NCBI RefSeq assembly: GCF_030867145.1
Contig: NC_134421.1
Span: 27,535,979-27,599,978 of the forward strand
DNA from: Opisthocomus hoazin
Taxonomy: Eukaryota; Chordata; Aves; Opisthocomiformes; Opisthocomidae
DNA: 64,000 bases
Reading direction: 5' to 3'
Made by a program: the position numbers and the translations under genes. The notes under the pieces were generated by a model, which was given only the letters and a program-made list of their open reading frames with translations, was not told the origin of the DNA and did not search any database. Positions within the stretch are counted from its first letter, which is position 1. Each line of letters starts with the position of its first letter. This document shows, one piece after another, positions 1-13,411 of this stretch.

Positions 1-3000
1 TATCCTGTACACTTCATTAAAAGGCTGCTCTTCCCCTTGTTTTGCCACCAAACACCTTCTTTTGTGCACTTTATGCTGAATTTAGTTTTAAAAGCCCACA
101 TTTCTCCACCATTACACTTTTCCTAGTTAAATCGATTTCTCACAAAATCTTGAATTAAAGTGGCCTCTGTTCTCACATTAAATTTCATAGACTTGCTTTC
201 AGAAATACGGTGGGTTTTTGTCTTAAGGTTAGGACCGAAACAGACATTTCCTTCCCCCCCACGCCCCCTTCCTCATGCTTTTTGTTTAGCTGTTAGTGAT
301 TTGTTATGGTTGCTTTTTAATTTGGGTGGTGAAAAAACAAAACAGGAAACCTGTCTTTGAACCCTGTAGCAAATGAGGACAGTAGGTTCAGGGTAGTGTC
401 TGATCTGCTGCAGAGCTTCACCAGATAATAATATTTCATACAAAATTACAGGCCTTTTAAATTTGCACACTTTGTTTATAAATGCTTTCAGGATGCTTTG
501 GTCCAGTTATCATTTTGTTCAGTTAGGCTTAACAAAGTCATTGGGATTACACCTCTGCAAAGCAAGTAATCCACATAATCAAGATGGGTGGTGTTTTTCA
601 TATTCTATCTTTTGAATAGGCTGCATGAAATCCATGCATGACTGCCAACTTGGATTTGCTTCTCCCTCTTATCTCACTGATCTTTCACTGGGAAACTATC
701 AAGGTCCAGCCTCCTTCTCCCAGCTCAGCTTCTCCCTATGGTCAATCAACACTTGTCCAGTTTCTAACGGTACTTACAGTATAAAGCATGCTTTTGCAGT
801 CTCTGTGTTCCCTTTTCAAGCATACGTTGCATATGAAAGATCAAATCCTTACATACATGCCACAAGCTATCAGCCAAGGCAACCACAGAACCCAAGCATA
901 ACAGCCATTAGAAGGCTATCTTCACACTTTGCAGGACAGAAGGCTGCAACAGTTCAAAAGATGCAGAAAAAAGAAAACTTTCTGACATAATTCATGCCAC
1001 TACTCCTTTTTGAGACTTCCTGTATTATACTCGAGGTGTTCCAGGTATGACTTTCATTTAGCTTAAGCCTTACTTTCAGAAATAGACTCAGAGGGGCTCA
1101 TCTGATTTCAGGATTAGCAAAATTATGGTAAACGTCCTGATGAGCTCCAGTTGCTGTAAATGCGGTGTGAAGATCTTGATTCATAATTTTGTCCTTCTTC
1201 CAGGGAAATGTGAGGTAAGTTTCCATAGCTTCACTTGGAGTAACCTGGGCCTAGGTGCATGCGTCAGTTTTGTATGGATCACTGTGGTCTTTGTATGGCT
1301 AATTATCTGTTTATATGGGAACAAAGCTAAAAAGTAACTAAATACAATCACAAGACTTCTCCATCCTTGTCGTTATTCCTGAACTTTCCTCAGAATACAA
1401 GCAATATAAAAAAGATGACCCGTTTGATGACATCTTTTATTAGTCTTTTTGCAAATAAATTTGAAAAACTGTTTCAAATATACCTTAGCTTATAAACACT
1501 AGATTAAAAATGCACTGTAACTGAAATAAAGATAAAAAACATAGGTAAGTAAACAGCAAAAAATGATAGCACTTTAACAAGTATTACAAAAAGCATTTGA
1601 ATAAGCTAATCTGTCTGCAAATCTAAATATTAACAATTCTATTTGCAGAGGATTGTCTTCTAAATATTAACAAGTCTATCACAGAGGCAAGGATTCCTTC
1701 TCTTTTCAAAATCACCAGCTTCAATGAGTTAAAGAAAAATGTACTTTTATATGGTCACCTTTAATTGATGTTTATATATCTTTACTGAGAGACCACAAAA
1801 ACCTTGAACAGTACACATCTGATTTCACATGGCTTGACCTCTTTTTCTTCTTCCCATGCCAAATAGAGAAAAGTTTTCATAGGAAACAGACTAAAACTTA
1901 TAGTAAATAACTTATTCAAATCAACTGGGTAAATATGTATAGTGCTGTCAAAGAAGATTATCAAAACAGTTGTGAATGTGCCAATGAGACATACACACGC
2001 ACACATGTATATAAAGCATGACTTTAGCATGATGAAATCCAAAACCCGTTGGCTTGAAGTCAAGTTACTCTTAGAAAGTTGAAGTCAATTGTAAGTCAAC
2101 CATAATCTCATGAGAGAAGCATTGAAAACTTGCAAAGAGCACTTGCAAGGAACTTAGAATAATTTATACCATTTGTTAGCTTTTCATTTAAGTAGTTTCA
2201 TTTGGGTTTTTAAACTTCTGATTTTTTAAAATCAGCAAGAAAATGTTGTTATTTTTTAGTCGTAACATTGCAGGCAGAAAAGTTTGACCCATCTGAAGAA
2301 TTTGCTGTGATGTATCTTTGACCCATCTGTACTTCTTGGACTGATCAAGCACAGGCAGCAAAGGCAGAAACGATCCAGACAGAAAGGTGCTCTCGTATTT
2401 GACAAGCTGATACAGTCAGAAAAGATGGGCAAGATTTTCAATTCCTGAATCTTTCCATTAAGTCTTAAAACTTAGATTAATGAGACACTTAGTGTAGACC
2501 TAAATGGTCCACAGTTCACAGTCTTTGTGAAAAAGAAAAACAAGTTTTATTTCTTTTTAAACACCTTTGCCTATAAGACACAAAACTTATGTAGAAGCCC
2601 AATTCATACCCAAAACCTTTCTCTGCCTTTAGCTTCAGGGAAACCTGTCCCTCTTCTAGTTTCTAAATCATTCATAAAACTAACATAGTAGAAGAGAAAG
2701 GGGAAACAGTTATTCTATGCAAGAACATTCTAAAGACTCTTTCAACAAATAAGAAAATCAGGAAACTTATTCCATAAATAAGAAAACAAACAAACAAAAA
2801 AAATCCAGAAACACAAACAAATTTACAGTTATACAGCTAAAAGATCAATTGCTAGTGAAACTTCATGGAGAAACCGCATTTCAGACGGAGGAACAGTAAT
2901 GAAAATAATAGACTTTTAGTAACAGAGCCATTATGCTCTATCCATGAATTTTAAGGCATAACTGTCGTTCATAGAGCTCTGTTGTTATTAATAGTATGTG

Positions 3001-3537
3001 TTTTTTTAAAAAAAAATGAATTATTAAAGACTTTCCTTCATTAAAGAGTAGAAAACGGCAAAAAACGCTATGAAATGATGGTGATTGAGAATAGAAAGAT
3101 CCTATTCTACCGCAGGAATAAGACATATTTTCTAGCATCCTACATCTTCATGCTGTTATACAAAATATTTACTGTCACAATAGCAAGAACAATGTTGGAT
3201 TCCAGAAGCTGTGGGTGTGCAAAAGTGACTCTTTTCTCAAATGATTGGCTTTGCATATTGGATAGAAACCAGAAGAGGGAATTGATTCAATATAAGGAAC
3301 AATACACTGTATTATACACCCATGTACTGTAGAGAAACTTACGGCTGTGGTTGCAACAAAGATGACAAAACAATAAATAAATCAATTCTATGGGAATTTA
3401 ATTTCTCATTGCAATAAAGAAAAATACTAGGTATGATGAACATCTGTTTTCAGGAAAACTAGAGACAAAATGAAATATATTTCTCCAGAAACGGACAATA
3501 AATGCTTTGCTGACAGGAAAAAAAGGCTAGAGAAGAA
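1..3537. other. TMTC2 3' flank, no gene seen
   Basis: AT-rich sequence downstream of TMTC2. Open frames up to 121 codons (625-990) show no family motif. A 15-bp direct repeat (TCTAAATATTAACAA at 1622-1636 and 1659-1673) and a CAAA-rich tract near 2766-2800 are the only structures noticed. Confidence 0.6.
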
Positions 3538-6500
3538 ACAGAATCAGAGAACAGTACGGCTTAGAAGGGACCTCTGTGGGTCATCTAGTCAAACCCCTTG
3601 TAAAAGCAGGGTCACCAAACTGCAGCCAGGCAGGTCTTGAATATCTCCAGAGGAGACTCCACAACCTCCCTGGCAGCCTGTTCCAGTGCTCCGTCACCCT
3701 CAGAGTAAAGAAGGTCTTCCTCATGTTCAGATGCAACTTCCTACGCTTCTGTTTGTGCCTGTTGCCACTTCTCCTGCCACTGGGCACCACTGAAAAGAGT
3801 TTGGCCCCATCCTCCTGACACCCACCCTTAAGATATTTATAAGCATTTATAAGGTCCCCTCTCAGCCTTCTTTTCTTCAGGCTGAACAAGCCCAGCTCCC
3901 TCAGCCTTTCCTTGTAGGAGAGATGCTCCAGTCCCCTCATCATCTTTGTAGCCCTCTGCTGGACTCTCTCCAGTGGTTCCTTGTCTTGCTTAAACTGGGG
4001 AGCCGAGAACTGGATGCAATACTCCAGATGGGTCCTCACTAGGGCAGAGTAGAGGGGGAGAAGAACCTCCCTCGACCTCAAATGCTGGCCACCTTCTTCT
4101 CGATGCTCCCCAGGATACCATTGCCCCTCTTGGCAACAAAGGCACACTGCTGGCTCATAGTCAACCTGTCATCCACCAGCAGTCCCAGATCCCTCTCTGC
4201 AGAGCTGCTCTCCAGCAGGTCCGCCCCAAGCCTGTACTGGTGCATGGGGTTACTGCTCCCCAGGTGCAGGACCCTGCACTTGCGCTTGTTGAACTTCATC
4301 AGGTTCCTTTCCATCTAACTCTCCAGTCTGTCCAGGTCTCGCTGAATGGCAGCACAGCCTTGCGGTGTATCAGCCACTCCTCCTAGCTTTGTGTCATCAG
4401 CAAACTTGCTGAGGGTACCCTCTGTCCCTTCGTCCAGGTCATTGGGGAATAAGTTGAACAAGACCGGGCCCAGTACTGACTCCTGAGGAGCACCACTAGA
4501 CACAGGCCTTCAATTAGACTCTGCACTGCTGATGACAACTCTCTGAGTTCTGCCATTCAGCCAGTTCTCAATCCACTTCACTGAGCACTCATCCAGCCCA
4601 CACTTCCTGAGCTTCCCTAGGAGGATGTTATGAGAGGCAGTGTCGAAAGCCTTGCTGAAGTCAAGGTAAACAACATCCACTGCTCTCCCCTCATCTACCC
4701 AGCTAGTCATGCCATGATAGAAGGCTATCAGATTGGTCAAGCATGATTGCCCCTTGGTGAATCCATGTTGATTACTCCTGATAATCTTTTCCTCCACTTG
4801 CTTAGAGATGATCTCCAGAATGAGCTGCTCCATCATCTCTCCAGGCATGGAGGTGAGGCTGACCGGCCTGTAGTTCCCTGGGTCCTCCTTCTTGCCCTTT
4901 TTGAAGACTGGAGTGACAGTGGCTTTCCTCCAGTCCTCAGACACTTCTATCTGTTCTCCACGACCCTTCAAAGATGATGGACAGTTGCTCAGCAATGACA
5001 TGTGCCAGGTCCTTCAGCACTCTTGGGTGCACCCCATCAGGTCCATGGATTTAGCAGTGTCCAGTTTGCTTAAATGATCTCTCACACGATCCTCCTCAAC
5101 CAAGGGAAGGTCATCTTTTCTCCAGGCTTTCTCTCTTGGCTCCAGGGACTGGTATGCCTGAGGGCCAGCCTTGGCAGCAAGGACTGAGGCAAAGAACGCA
5201 TTCAGTAACTCTGCCTTCTCTGCATCCTCCATCACCAGGGCACCCACCTCATTCAGCAGTGGCCCCGCATTTTCGCCATTCTTCTGTTTGCTACTTCTGT
5301 ACTTGAAGAAGCCCTTCTTGTTGTCTTTGACATGCCTTGCCAGATCTAACTCCAGGTGGGCCTTAGCCTTCCTCATTGCTTCCCTGCATGCTCTGACAAT
5401 ATTCCTGTATTCCTCCCAAGTGGCCTGTCCCTCTTTCCACATTCCATAGACCTTTCTTTTTCGTTTGAGTTCTGCTAGAACTTCCTTGCTCATCCATGCA
5501 GGTCTCCTGCCTCCTTTGCTAGATTTTTTACTTATGGAGATGCGATGATCCTGAGCATGGAGGAAGTGATGCTTAAATAGCGACCAGCTCTCTTGAACTC
5601 CCCTACGTTCTAGAGCCCTAACTCACGGGGTTCCTCCAAGTAGGTCCCTGAAGAGGCCAAAGTTAGCTCCCCTGAAGTCCAAGGCTGTTATCCTACTTAT
5701 TGCCCTGCTTCCTCCACACAGGATCCTGAACTCCACCATCTCATGGTCACTACAGCTGAGGTTGCCCCCAGCCTTCACATCCTCAACCAGTCCTTCTGTA
5801 TTTGTCAGCACAAGGTCCAGCAGCACATCTCTCCTCATTGGCTGCTCCACTACCCATGTCAAAAAGTTGTCATCAATGCTCTGCAGGAACCTCCTGGACT
5901 GCATGTGCCTGGCTGTACGGCCTTCCCAGCTGATGTCAGGGTGGTTGAAGTCCCCCATGAGAACCAGGGCCTGTGACTGTGAGGTTCCTTTCAGCTGCCT
6001 GTAGAAGGCCTCATCAACTTCCTCATCCTGGTCAGGTGGCCTGTAGTACACCCCCACAATAACGTCACCCATATGAGTCTGTCCCTTAATTCTAACCCAG
6101 AAGCTCTCAACTTTTTCTTCCTCCGCCCCCAGGCAGAGCTCAATACATTCCAGTTGCTCCCTCACATACACAGCAACTCCACCACCTTGAATTGTTGGCC
6201 TTTCTTTCCTAAAGAGCATGTAGCCATCCATGACAGCATCCCAGTCGTGCAAGCTGTCCCACCATGTCTCTGTAATTGGAATGAGATCATGGCCCTGTGA
6301 CCGCACACAGATCTCTAGTTCTTCCTGTTCATTCTCCATGCTGCATTCATTGGTGTAGAGGCATTTCAGAGAGGTAATTGAGCATGCAGGTTTCCCTGGA
6401 GGGGTGCAAGAGGATCCGCCATAGCCATATACACCCTTAAGGTGGTTGGTCTTCTGATTCCCAATTTGGGAGGCAGCTAAGGAACATTTGTCACTGTTCT

Positions 6501-6570
6501 GGTTGGCCACACTTCTTCCCCAGTTGGATGAGATGGCTTTAGCATTGTGACTTTGGACCCCACCCCTGAG
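3538..6570 (-). mobile_element. CR1 LINE, near-complete ORF2, degenerate
   Basis: A minus-strand non-LTR retrotransposon of about 3 kb that has lost its 5' UTR and ORF1 but keeps nearly all of ORF2. The 3' terminus at 3538 is a decayed octamer tail. Reading 6510 down to 5623 gives the apurinic-like endonuclease: ITETWWD, GGGVAVYV, MGDFN and the catalytic SDH. Reading 5493 to 4315 gives reverse transcriptase: [26 protein letters not shown] and the catalytic FADD block. The C-terminal region runs to 3581. At least three in-frame nonsense changes (5623-5625, 4510-4512, 4315-4317) and two frameshifts (near 5014-5060 and near 4080-4147) break it. It is therefore dead. The exact 5' end is uncertain because the sequence near 6590-6605 is a CAAA simple repeat. 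Confidence 0.95.
3581..6510 (-). pseudogene. CR1 ORF2 (endonuclease-reverse transcriptase) remnant
   Basis: This is the ORF2 coding remnant inside the element, spanning about 2.9 kb or close to 980 codons, near the usual CR1 ORF2 length. Domain order is endonuclease, linker, reverse transcriptase, C-terminal domain. The stop at 4510-4512 and the stop at 4315-4317 each sit where related copies have TGG (Trp), and a similar TGG-to-TGA change accounts for the stop at 5623. In the RT region the usual G-x-P-Q-G-S motif reads APQES, a further damaging change. It encodes no working product. Confidence 0.9.
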
Positions 6571-9384
6571 TCCTTCAGTTTAAAGCCCACCACAAACAAA
6601 CAAACAAAGCCTCTCAAATAATCTCCTTCTGGGATTAGTTGGTACAGCAAACCACGGTATTGTTGAGTTGAAAAAATCCATTCACCTGAGTGAAATCATT
6701 CCTGAAATCAAAACGGAACTCAAGTTTAGCCATCAATGCCAAGCTCAATTTCTGCTTAGCTCAAAACAGAACCGGTGAAGCAGGAACACTGCTTCCCACA
6801 ATCAGATTCAGAGTTTCGGAAAAACAAAAATGTCCGTGTAAAAATGGAATGTCAGCAGCTAAGGGACCGGTGATGCAAGGAAAGATATGTTTATGCACGA
6901 GTTCTATCAAATAAAAAAACCCCCAAAAACGCAACTGTTCTCACTGCATATGGCTTCCACACCTGTTTGTTCAAAAGTAAATCTTTAGGTTTTTTTAAAA
7001 CATAAATTTGGGCTCAAGTGCACACAACCTGACACAAATTTGTAAATGTAAACAACAATTTAATCTTCAAACCTTGCACAGAAATATCTGTAAACTTAAT
7101 AATTTCAGTAAGTAAATGTAATTATGCTTTGTCACTTAATCTATATGCAAAATAAATAAGTACACAGCAAGCATGCATGACAATCCGTTTTAATTTACAC
7201 CGTTTTAGAAAGTCCACTCTGATGTTTCTGCCCTTCTGAAATGCTTCCTCATAGGTAACCTTTAAAGCTGTCCAACTCTAGAACTGTAGCACCACCAAAG
7301 AGCTAGTGCACAACAGCAGGGTGAATATCGTAAAATAAAGAATAGATGGGGAGGGGAGAAACAGGAATTTGAAATTTGAACACAAATGCAACTGCAATGA
7401 TTTTCTTCCCAAGTGGCATAACACGAGGCCCACATTCATTTCACATTCATACTGTTCTGTCTTAAACTCTATTACACCGTCTTCTGAGGCCAGCATTTCT
7501 GGTTGGTAATGTTTGGTTTTGTTTTATTATTATATCAAAAGAACTTATGACTTTTATCAAGCCTGTATTGCTTTTGCTTTTTTTTGTTTTAATTTACTGA
7601 TGTATACACTTTCCTGTAGTTTAGCCCAGCACAACTTGATCTTGGGGTTCTTTCTTTGTTGTCGGAATAAAGACTGTCCCTCTAAAATTCTTACTCATTT
7701 CCACAAAAATGTCTGTATCTCCTCCCTGACACCTCCCTCCCAACCCCCAGCATAACATCAGGTGTATTTTATTCCTTTAAACACTTTAAAAAAAAAATTC
7801 TTCCAATGCACACTACTGAATCTCAGAGAGATTTAAGTGCTCAGTATCTGTGTGAAGCAAGGCAGGGCCTTTTCAAATTGCAGGGTCAGTCCAACTGGGG
7901 GACCCTATATAACATCTGAGTGGGGTCTCTATTTTATTTCAAAGGACCAGAAATAGAAGCTTCAAAAAGGTAAGTGGTTATATGGGATTCTCTTCAGATT
8001 TCCCACAATTTATTTCTAAATGTCCAGATTCTCTCACTAAAGTATCTCCTTCGCAACGCTTTGGGATGCAGCAAAACAAATACCATAATTCAGCTGTCAG
8101 TGACAGCTCTCACACTTGAACTAGAGGCAAAGCCTCTCTCATGTTACCTGTATTCACACCTGTCGGGCAAAGCTGCTATGGGAACGCCTACAACAGAGTG
8201 TTCCAAGCCAGATCCAAATGAGCTGGTACATTTTCGCAGAATAATTCAGTGTCTTACCTTTATACTAGTTCTAATGCCAGAGGTAATAAAGCCATCTGCG
8301 CCAGCTACAGAAAGCAAGTTCAAATGGGCCTGTATAAGATGGCAGGACTAAAAAGCCACTGCAGAGCTGCCGCATGCCTCCATCAGAAACTGAGACGTAT
8401 CAGGTACCTGCTGCCTGAAAAACGTGATGCTTGGAAGAACAGAAACATTGAAAGCACAAGACAAAGCAGACAGAACAGGATCTCACAGAGAAGGGTTTAG
8501 GGAGAAGATGCCAGAGCAGGAGTTCAAGCATATGCTTAGACCCTGTTTCCATGAAAAAGGAGTGACACAGATCTTCAGATTATTCTTTGCATAATCGGGA
8601 TTCATCATTTGCCACTTCACCAAAACCTACTTAGGCAAGGAAAGACGATGTCTGAAGGCGAGACGTGACCTTTGATAAGGCATGACAGCTGAATTTGGAA
8701 GTCAGTGACCTGAAGCCTCTCTAGTGCTCTGCTGATGACCATCAATGTTTTTCAACTGTTGAGTAAATCTATCAATGCATAGGAACTGAATGCAACAAAA
8801 CTAGGAAGGTATGAGAATATTAGTGTTAGGTCCACTGAGCTAAAAAGGTTCTGTCCATAGAAGATTAAGAAAAAACAAAAAGGTCAAAGAACCATGTCAC
8901 TTCATAACATCTCCAGCGCAGGAAGGTAGCAGATTTGAAATGGATCATGTGACTTTGCAGCACGAGAGAAAGGTGATCTCAGACACTGAAAAGACCATGT
9001 CTGTAAAGCGAAGTATTCTTCCCAGCTTCTGTAGCCAATTATACATTTTAGATGCATTTTTACTGACATAACGTTTGGATGACAGTATGAAAATAATTTA
9101 TAAATATATCTTATTTCTCACCTTTTACCACCACAGAGTTTAGAAACAACAATCAAATATAATACTTACCACGCCCCTTTGGCTAGATTTAGTGAGTAGA
9201 AGTATTAAAAATCCTTCCACAGAACCTTTCTGAAAATATCAGCTGAAGTATAATAGAGGATAGAAGAAAGCCAGCTGTGACAGGTTGTACTCAATTTAAG
9301 CTATATAGTTCTGCCATATGTAAAACAGTCAATATCACTAATTCAAAGTGTTGTTACAGTAACAGATAAAGAAATGCACAGTGT
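6571..9384. other. TMTC2 3' flank, no gene seen
   Basis: This lies between the broken CR1 and the probable end of the TMTC2 3' UTR. An open frame of 125 codons at 7974-8351 has no recognisable motif and looks like chance. Two more minus-strand AATAAA hexamers near 7933 and 7766 might extend the gene's UTR. Nothing else can be supported. Confidence 0.55.
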
Positions 9385-9399
9385 ATTAGTTATCAATGC

Positions 9400-9405
9400 T
9401 TTATT
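9400..9405 (-). terminator. candidate TMTC2 polyadenylation signal AATAAA
   Basis: TTTATT on the plus strand reads AATAAA on the gene strand (context AATAATAAAGC). It is the first canonical hexamer I noticed downstream of the stop codon. Further hexamers near 7933 and 7766 are possible alternatives if the UTR is longer. Confidence 0.4.
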
Positions 9406-10499
9406 ATTGAAACAAAATTGAAATTCTCTTATCTGGCACATAAACAATTATTTCTACAAAAAGGAAAGCCTACAAATCTGATAATTTATACAAATAACAG
9501 TTTTTCAAAAAATAAAATTTTAATTTAGTAAACTTGTCTTGTGCTCTTTTTTTTTTCAGCACTGTCTGCAATAATCCACCATAAATCCCTGAGCAGAGAG
9601 ACATATTTTAAACATGTTTTCAATTTATCCCAAAAGAAGAATGTTATCAAGCCCAGACCTATACTAAAAAACATATTCAGGGACATTCTTGTCAAATTTC
9701 TGCTAGTCCTTTTCTATTTTTTTTTTTTTTTTTTAAAGAAACAAACAAGAACAGTTATCATGTTCATGTTCAACAGTTACAAGCATGACACTGCATCACA
9801 GGAGTGCTCCCCTTTTCCCCCTTTTGTGCAATGAATAAAAATTATTAAAGAAGAATGAGTACAAGTTGAAGGAGACAAATAACATAGTGAATGGTTAAGA
9901 CCAAGAAGCCATCGAAGTCTGATGGCTGTTGAGCAAATAAAGCTGCAGGATACCACAGTTTTATAGTGAGTTCAGCTATAGTTACTATCTAATTTATTTC
10001 TATAATTTTTCCAGAAAGTCAGTAAAGCAGGAGAATAAGTTCAAGCTACCACTGTATTCTAACACTGGTTTCAATGATAAAGTCGAAATTCAACTTTTGA
10101 CCCTTCAATTTTGCTTTTCCAGCCATAACATTATTTGAGAAAAACTTGACACACTCCACAAAACCAAACAACCTTGTCCCTCTGGCCCTTCTGCTAGGCC
10201 AGTTGTAAACTTAGCAACTTACGGTGTTTCAGGGAGCAAGAGGAAAGAAAAGGAAACACACACTACTACAATTTTTTACCATACTGACTTTGAAACAGCT
10301 ACTCCCCAATATGTTTCAGTACAGATTTAAAATCAAAGTGTAAGGGGAGAATGAACGAGAAGGTAGAGTATAACTCAAGTGTCCATTTTCCCATTAGGTA
10401 CACATGCTAACCACAAAAATTGCAAGGAAAACCAAATAAGAGAAATAGCAACACTTACAGATGGTTGTGTTAATGGCAGGTAACGTTGCTGCAGGAAAG

Positions 10500-10515
10500 T
10501 AATAAATAAATAAAT
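10500..10515. repeat. (TAAA)n microsatellite
   Basis: About four TAAA units, inside the probable TMTC2 3' UTR. Confidence 0.8.
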
Positions 10516-12132
10516 ACAGCAAAGTATTCTTCTCTACAGTTTTGTTGGAATGGTGCTCAACAGTTCAAAAGCAAAAAAACCACAACCCTTTCTCAGTAAT
10601 GAAGAATTTTTAACAGAAGATCCTGAAGAAGCTTCACTTCAAGGTGCTCTACCACTTTAACATTACATCTACCATTATGAAAAGAACACTGAAGTAGACA
10701 CCAACAGGTCATTAAACGAAACAGCAAATTTTGTTACACTCAATAATACTTATTCCAAAGAAAGAAAGCAGTTAACAAATGGCCTGGAAAAAAATGACTG
10801 AAGCTTCAATACACTGCAATTTAAAATAAATTATTTTTACATCTAAAAACTGAACACTAAAACAGTAAGCAGGCCAAATCATTCTGAAACAGAAATAAAT
10901 TGAACCTCATCGAAAGCATATTTAGATATTTGACAGCTCTGCTGCTAGCACACATCAGAATACAAACAGAATGGTAATATTTTGTTATAATCTGAAAAAG
11001 TAACATTTTTTAAAACTTCACCACTGTGAAAAGTAACTGGCAACCATCTTTACAGATTTCTCTTGATCTGTTTTAAGCATGACCTAATCCAGTCCCTTCA
11101 GTTATTTGCTAGCCTCACCAATGTATAACATTCCCTTTTCTCCGTTGCTCATGAAGTCTCATTTGTAGCATAACCAAGCACTAATATTTTCATATCTCAC
11201 TTGGCTGAGTTATTGCAAAAATATTGTATGCAGAGTCCAGTTTAACATTGGTCTTATCTGACAGCATTGTAAAGAGAGTCAAACACATTGTTCTCTAATA
11301 CCTTTTTTTTTTTCTTACGATGACAGTCTAACCACACTCAATTGATATCAGGGCAAACATCAGTCTTGCTTGTATCGCTAAATAACACCTCTGGAGGTTT
11401 TGGGGTTTTCTTTGCCACTCTGCATACAGATATGATATAGAATATGGGCAGTTCCTTGCTCATTCTGTCTAGCCCACAGCCATTTGACTGCGTATCTCGG
11501 GAAAACTGTGTTAAAATTTAACAAGCTGAAATAACATGTATATTCTCAATAAAAATTTTTAATGCTGTCATCTAGTCACAAGTGACAGGTTTGAAAAAAA
11601 ATGGCCATATAAGTGATGAAATTGGTAAGCAAGTGGTCCTAAAGTAAAATATAGCAGCATTAATACAAACTGCAAACACATTGGATTTAGTATACATTTT
11701 AATGAGTTACAGTATCAGCAAAATACTTTAACCTACTATTACCACTTTTACTCCCATATGGCTTAGTGTATACTGTACAATTTTCCCTTAGTATTTCTGT
11801 GACAGTACACATTTCAAGTACCCACCCAAAAGTGAGCAATATGGGATTTGCAATGATTTATCAAATATGCCAAAACACCTTCTCTCAAGTGCTATGGTTC
11901 TAAATATTTTTGTGGGGGTAACAAGGCCTTCATGAATATCTCAAAGTCTCCCTTCTTCTATTTATCTAGGAAAAAAACTTCTGCCAAAAAAGCAGAATAG
12001 CTTCTCCTAGCAGCAATTAAGACCTCTGATCATTGCAGTCGAGTCCAATGCGTTCTCTGAGTGGACAACTGTGTAGAAGTTCTACTTCGTGGTTTTAATC
12101 AATTTAAGAAAAAAAGTTCAGAGTTTTCATCA

Positions 12133-12312
12133 TCATGTTTTGGATGTCTTCAAACCTTGTTTCTCCATGATATTCCACAATTTGCGAAGATTGGACTGAG
12201 TGATTACATCATCAGGTTTAAGTTGAAGAGCAAGGAGGTAGTTTTCTTCAGCCTGTTTCAGTTTACCATTCAGATGGAGAATGGCTCCAAGATTCATTAG
12301 GGCAGCTGGATA
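12133..12312 (-). CDS. TMTC2: TMTC2 last coding exon, C-terminal TPR and stop
   Basis: The acceptor is ...tttttgtaccag followed by TATCCAGC. The exon starts in phase 0 and encodes 59 residues, then a stop at 12133-12135. Residues 1-34 form one complete TPR: YPAALMNLGAILHLNGK continues into an A-E-x-N-Y-x-x-A-L-Q-L-K-P-D second helix. The tail reads DVITQSNLRKLWNIMEKQ and then GLKTSKT. That ending identifies TMTC2; TMTC1 ends quite differently and TMTC3 has a long extra tail. With the three upstream exons it gives a 146-residue C terminus, the length I recall for the same stretch of the human protein. The exon lies 21.9 kb from its upstream neighbour and is followed directly by the 3' UTR. Confidence 0.96.
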   Translation of the reverse strand, partial: YPAALMNLGAILHLNGKLKQAEENYLLALQLKPDDVITQSNLRKLWNIMEKQGLKTSKT

Positions 12313-13411
12313 CTGGTACAAAAAAGAATGAAAGACAAATATTAGGAATATTTTCAATTTTTCTTTTCAGACAATCTTCTCCCACTTACACAAATTATTC
12401 CCTCATATCTGCTGACTTTTCATGGAAGCAATTTAGCATTTTAAGCAAATAGAGATAACAAGAAAAAGTTTCTGAACAGCTGCTGTATACTTTGCGCTTT
12501 AAACAGGGCAAGCTCTGGTGTCTACATACATAGACTTCTCTCTTTAATGAGAAAACACAGAACTCACAAAGCTTTACATGTGGTAATGTTGGCATAGCAC
12601 AGTTTCCAAGAGAAAATTAAAGTAATACAAGAGTGGATTAAAGACAGGAATTAAATTTTAATTGAACCCATTGCCAATAAAGAGTTTATAATCATTGGTA
12701 ATAGTTAACACATTGGAACTCATCCCTTTCTTCTCTTTCTCTTAATTATAACTAATAGAAAATACATTCTGTTCTCAGATTCTAAGGATGTTCAGGGGTC
12801 CTATGATATCCATTTAGATTCACACTATGGCAATTATTTCTTAATGAATGATTGAACAAAATTAACAATGGCAGAAACACATGCTATTTTAAGAACAAAG
12901 ATGAGAAAATTTCGTAAGAAATCCAGTAAAAAGCTTCCTACATCACTAACAATTTTCCTGCCTTTAGCTAAGACAAAATGTTTCTTGTTTTTATTTTTTC
13001 ATTTTTAGATTATTCCATTATGAAATAATAGGTTCTTCATGATAATTACACATGCCCGGTTACTGGATTTAACAAATATTATGAGGGCAGAAAAGCAGAT
13101 TTCTGAAGCCGAAGAGAACAGTCTAACCCACCTTTACACAAGTACCTACGGTACTTACATTAGCGAGAGCACAGTAAAGGCATTTGCCAAACCAGTACCT
13201 TATATTTCAAAGAAAAAGAGGAAAAAGTACTACACAAAGCTCACCAGTTGTCCCCCTCAGATCCCTGTCCTTTCCAGTGAGCTTCAGGAACACTCACTTT
13301 CAAAAGTCACATGATTTTGCCTCAGAGGACAAGTGTTTCAAGACACCACTCACCAGTGTTCTGATCAAAATGTAATACTCAAAATGTGAAGCCACATGGA
13401 AACTCAGTTTT

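Larger units (their letters stand above)
9385..12132 (-). other. TMTC2: probable TMTC2 3' UTR
   Basis: Sequence downstream of the TMTC2 stop is AT-rich, carries no recognisable transposon and has no coding signal. The first minus-strand canonical AATAAA that I noticed is at 9400-9405, which would place cleavage roughly 10-25 bases further on. The resulting UTR of about 2.7 kb is plausible for this gene. Closer variant signals (ATTAAA) occur near 12094 and 11697 and could give shorter isoforms. A (TAAA)n simple repeat at about 10500 lies inside. The end is inferred, not seen, because no transcript evidence is available. Confidence 0.55.

Noticed and set aside
625..990. 121-codon plus-strand open frame
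   Set aside because: Composition and sequence show no family motif; likely chance.
4747..6300. Several plus-strand frames across the 3.5-6.6 kb CR1
   Set aside because: They are antisense shadows of the CR1 ORF2, which reads on the minus strand.
7905..7915. CTATATAAC as a TATA box
   Set aside because: Isolated AT-rich match without an initiator, CpG-rich surroundings or a downstream gene.
7974..8351. 125-codon plus-strand open frame
   Set aside because: No motif or gene context; overlaps another unrelated frame; likely chance.
12061..12300. 79-codon plus-strand frame over the last TMTC2 exon
   Set aside because: Antisense to the real exon; has no independent support.
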